From positions 1 through 14,379 of the forward strand of contig CAYNFH010000173.1 of the NCBI GenBank assembly GCA_964396385.1: a DNA stretch of 14,379 nt. Reading direction: 5' to 3'. This stretch comes from CAYNFH01 sp964396385 (GTDB lineage: Bacteria; Armatimonadota; Chthonomonadetes; Chthonomonadales; CAJBBX01). Below, one piece after another: positions 12,603 through 14,379 of the stretch (position 1 is its first letter; every line of letters begins with the position of its first letter). The translations under genes and the position numbers were made by a program. Below the pieces are notes generated by a model. It was not told where the DNA came from. It was given only the letters and a program-made list of their open reading frames with translations, and did no database searches.

Positions 12603-14379
12603 TTACTTTCGAAGGCCGGTCAGGACTGCCCCCGCTCCTATCACCACGTTGCTCCAGAGCCAGGGAAGCGCCGCCTGTGCGGTGCCGACGAGCGGCCCGG
12701 TGCCGTGCCACAGGTCCCAGCCCAGGTGCGCAGTTACGCCGGCGGCCATGAGCGCGAGGAATCCGCGCTCCGCCCGCGACTCGGCTTCGAAGGCCAGCAG
12801 ATAGCCCGGGATCAGCACGCTGTGGCCAAGCAGGTTCCAGGCCGAATCGAAGCCGGCGATCGAGGCGACCACGTCCGGAACCAGGAGACCCACGGTCAGC
12901 GCCAGCGCGGAGGCGACCGGGAAGCGCCCTTTCCGAAGGATACCCACTCCGAAGCAGCAGAGCCACGCCGCCGCCACAGCCCACAGCTCCCTCGCATGGA
13001 CGGTCTGCTCGGCCTCGGCCTGCTTCACCGACGCCGCGGCGTCCAGCTCACCCGCACCGTACTTGTTGCGCGGCCCACGCTTCTGCGCGGACTTCTGGAG
13101 GATGGCCTTGACCTCATCCGGGTCCTTGACGCCCTGAGAGACGATCAGGGCGGCGACGCCCGCCACGTGCGGCGACGCCATGGACGTGCCCTGGAAGGAG
13201 AAGTAGCCGTCTTCGTGGACTTCGGTGGCAGAATCTATCGGCGCGAATGCATCCAGGGTGTACTGGTTCACACCGTCGGAGCTTGGATGCGCGCCTGACG
13301 GTGCCCTGCTATAACGGACAGGCTGGCCATAGTGAGGGCCTGGTCGCATGTCCGGCCCGGTGACTTCCTCAGACCCAGGCACGATTTGCCCGCTGGATAG
13401 ACCAGTGGCGCGCGACTCAGCCTCTTCAGCACTCTCGCTACGCGCCTTTCGAAGGTACGTGTTCTGCAGGATTCCGGCGGATTCGCCGCGGGTCTTGTCC
13501 CCGCCGGGGGCGCTGATGGCGATGGGCGCGCCCCAACTCGAGTAGGGCGCCAGCTCACCTGTCGGCCCGAGCGCCGAAACGGCGATGCACTCCGGGTACG
13601 CCGCGGGATAGCCTACGCCCTCGCTGCCGCTGTTGCCGGCCGCGCAGACGATGGTAACGCCCTTGCTATGCGCGTACTGGCAGGCGCTGCGCGTGATGGA
13701 ATCCGGTATCGGACCGCCCAGGCTCATGTTGATGACGTTGGCGTGGTGGTCCGCCGCGTACCGGATGGCCGCCGCGATGTCGCTCATGCGGCCGAAGCCC
13801 TCGCGGGTGAGCACCTTGAGCGGCATGACCTTCGCCTCGAACGCGATGCCCGCGACTCCTTCGCCGTTGTCGGTGGATTCGGCGATGGTGCCCGCCACGT
13901 GCGTGCCGTGTCCGTGATCGTCCGTGGGGTGCTTGTCGCGGAAGATGAAGTCGTACGGGTCTGTGAACTTGGTGTTCTTGAAGTCCCGCGCCTGGTAGCA
14001 CTTGTCGTCCTTCTCGAACGCCACCCCCGTGTCGATGACCGCCACCACCGCGCCCTTGCCCCGCGTGACGTCCCACGCCTTCTCCATGTGGATGCGCTGG
14101 AAATTCCACTGCTCCTTGAAGCGCGGGTCGTTGGGTGTCCAGAAGGCACGGAAAAGGTGCTGGGGCTCAGCGTATTCGACTTCCTCCGGCCGCATGCGAA
14201 GCGCGGATAAGACCTCAGGAATGGGCTCGGTTGTTGTGTAGGTAGCGATCCGCGAGTCTGCCCCATTCGATAGGTCATCGAGCGTGGACTGGGTCACATT
14301 GAGTCCCAACTTGAACCCCAAAAGGCTTATGCCAAACTTGTCCATCGGGTTCCGGAACTGCACCACCACCTCGCCCGGC
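12603..14379 (-). CDS. Subtilisin-like (S8) protease with C-terminal YdjM-like membrane domain (5' truncated by window)
   Basis: The frame is open to the window edge (P-G-E-V-V-V-Q-F-R at the end), so the signal peptide lies outside; residues are counted from GTG 14369 (588 aa). 1-75 is a fervidolysin-like propeptide. The catalytic domain carries D113 (VVAVIDTGV), H154 (DDHGHGTHVAGT), the oxyanion Asn N246 (CAAGNSG) and S396 (GTSMASPHVAG). Between APGGDKTRG (287-295) and the serine motif are about 95 residues, roughly 70 more than in subtilisin, hydrophilic and Ser/Glu/Pro-rich. After residue 460 come about four or five hydrophobic spans with PD (498-499), GHS (515-517) and HLGWDLWHGTGPL (548-560), the order seen in YdjM/DUF457 membrane proteins. 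The protease is likely extracytoplasmic and membrane-tethered. Protease call firm; tail call inferred. Confidence 0.9.
   Translation of the reverse strand, partial: PGEVVVQFRNPMDKFGISLLGFKLGLNVTQSTLDDLSNGADSRIATYTTTEPIPEVLSALRMRPEEVEYAEPQHLFRAFWTPNDPRFKEQWNFQRIHMEKAWDVTRGKGAVVAVIDTGVAFEKDDKCYQARDFKNTKFTDPYDFIFRDKHPTDDHGHGTHVAGTIAESTDNGEGVAGIAFEAKVMPLKVLTREGFGRMSDIAAAIRYAADHHANVINMSLGGPIPDSITRSACQYAHSKGVTIVCAAGNSGSEGVGYPAAYPECIAVSALGPTGELAPYSSWGAPIAISAPGGDKTRGESAGILQNTYLRKARSESAEEAESRATGLSSGQIVPGSEEVTGPDMRPGPHYGQPVRYSRAPSGAHPSSDGVNQYTLDAFAPIDSATEVHEDGYFSFQGTSMASPHVAGVAALIVSQGVKDPDEVKAILQKSAQKRGPRNKYGAGELDAAASVKQAEAEQTVHARELWAVAAAWLCCFGVGILRKGRFPVASALALTVGLLVPDVVASIAGFDSAWNLLGHSVLIPGYLLAFEAESRAERGFLALMAAGVTAHLGWDLWHGTGPLVGTAQAALPWLWSNVVIGAGAVLTGLRK

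Noticed and set aside
14367..14369. GTG as the true start of the subtilase
   Set aside because: The frame stays open to the window edge, the P-G-E before it is typical of the propeptide, and no signal peptide follows it.

Overview
The window reads as ordinary chromosomal DNA from a GC-rich bacterium. It holds thirteen intact or window-truncated protein genes, one doubtful gene remnant, and several palindromic intergenic repeats. No rRNA, tRNA, CRISPR array, phage or transposase gene was recognised. I cannot place the organism firmly. The mix of genes (a zinc-finger protein carrying a GspE/PilB-type domain without its ATPase, a subtilase with a fervidolysin-like propeptide, a DUF2092-like exported protein, a PduO adenosyltransferase) would fit Armatimonadota or a similar deep-branching phylum, but that is inference from gene content only.

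Left part (1-4480, all plus strand): the C-terminal part of argininosuccinate lyase (argH); a short-chain-dehydrogenase-like protein that has lost its catalytic residues; a single-pass membrane protein with a charged helical N-terminus and a proline-rich outer part; a CsbD-like stress protein; a short decayed coding stretch; a large dyad repeat; and an MFS efflux pump. Perfect hairpins follow the membrane-protein gene and the CsbD gene.

Middle (4477-9160, minus strand): an exported SGNH/GDSL hydrolase whose stop codon interlocks with that of the MFS gene; a zf-HC2 / secretion-ATPase-N-domain fusion translationally coupled to it; about 540 bp of non-coding DNA filled with copies of a short dispersed repeat; and transketolase.

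Right part (9297-12520, plus strand): a ComB-family phosphatase, a 7Fe ferredoxin, a strong terminator lying directly against the start codon of a PduO-type cobalamin adenosyltransferase, a DUF2092/LolA-like exported protein, and a cytoplasmic protein with an internal duplication. The last three form a tight operon. A long palindrome separates them from the convergent last gene (12603-14379, minus strand), a subtilisin-like protease with a C-terminal membrane domain that resembles the YdjM/DUF457 family; its N-terminus lies outside the window.

There is no obvious defence island or mobile element. The most unusual items are the zinc-finger/GspE-N fusion, the protease with a YdjM-like tail, the terminator abutting the pduO start codon, and the cluster of dispersed repeats at 6577-6890.
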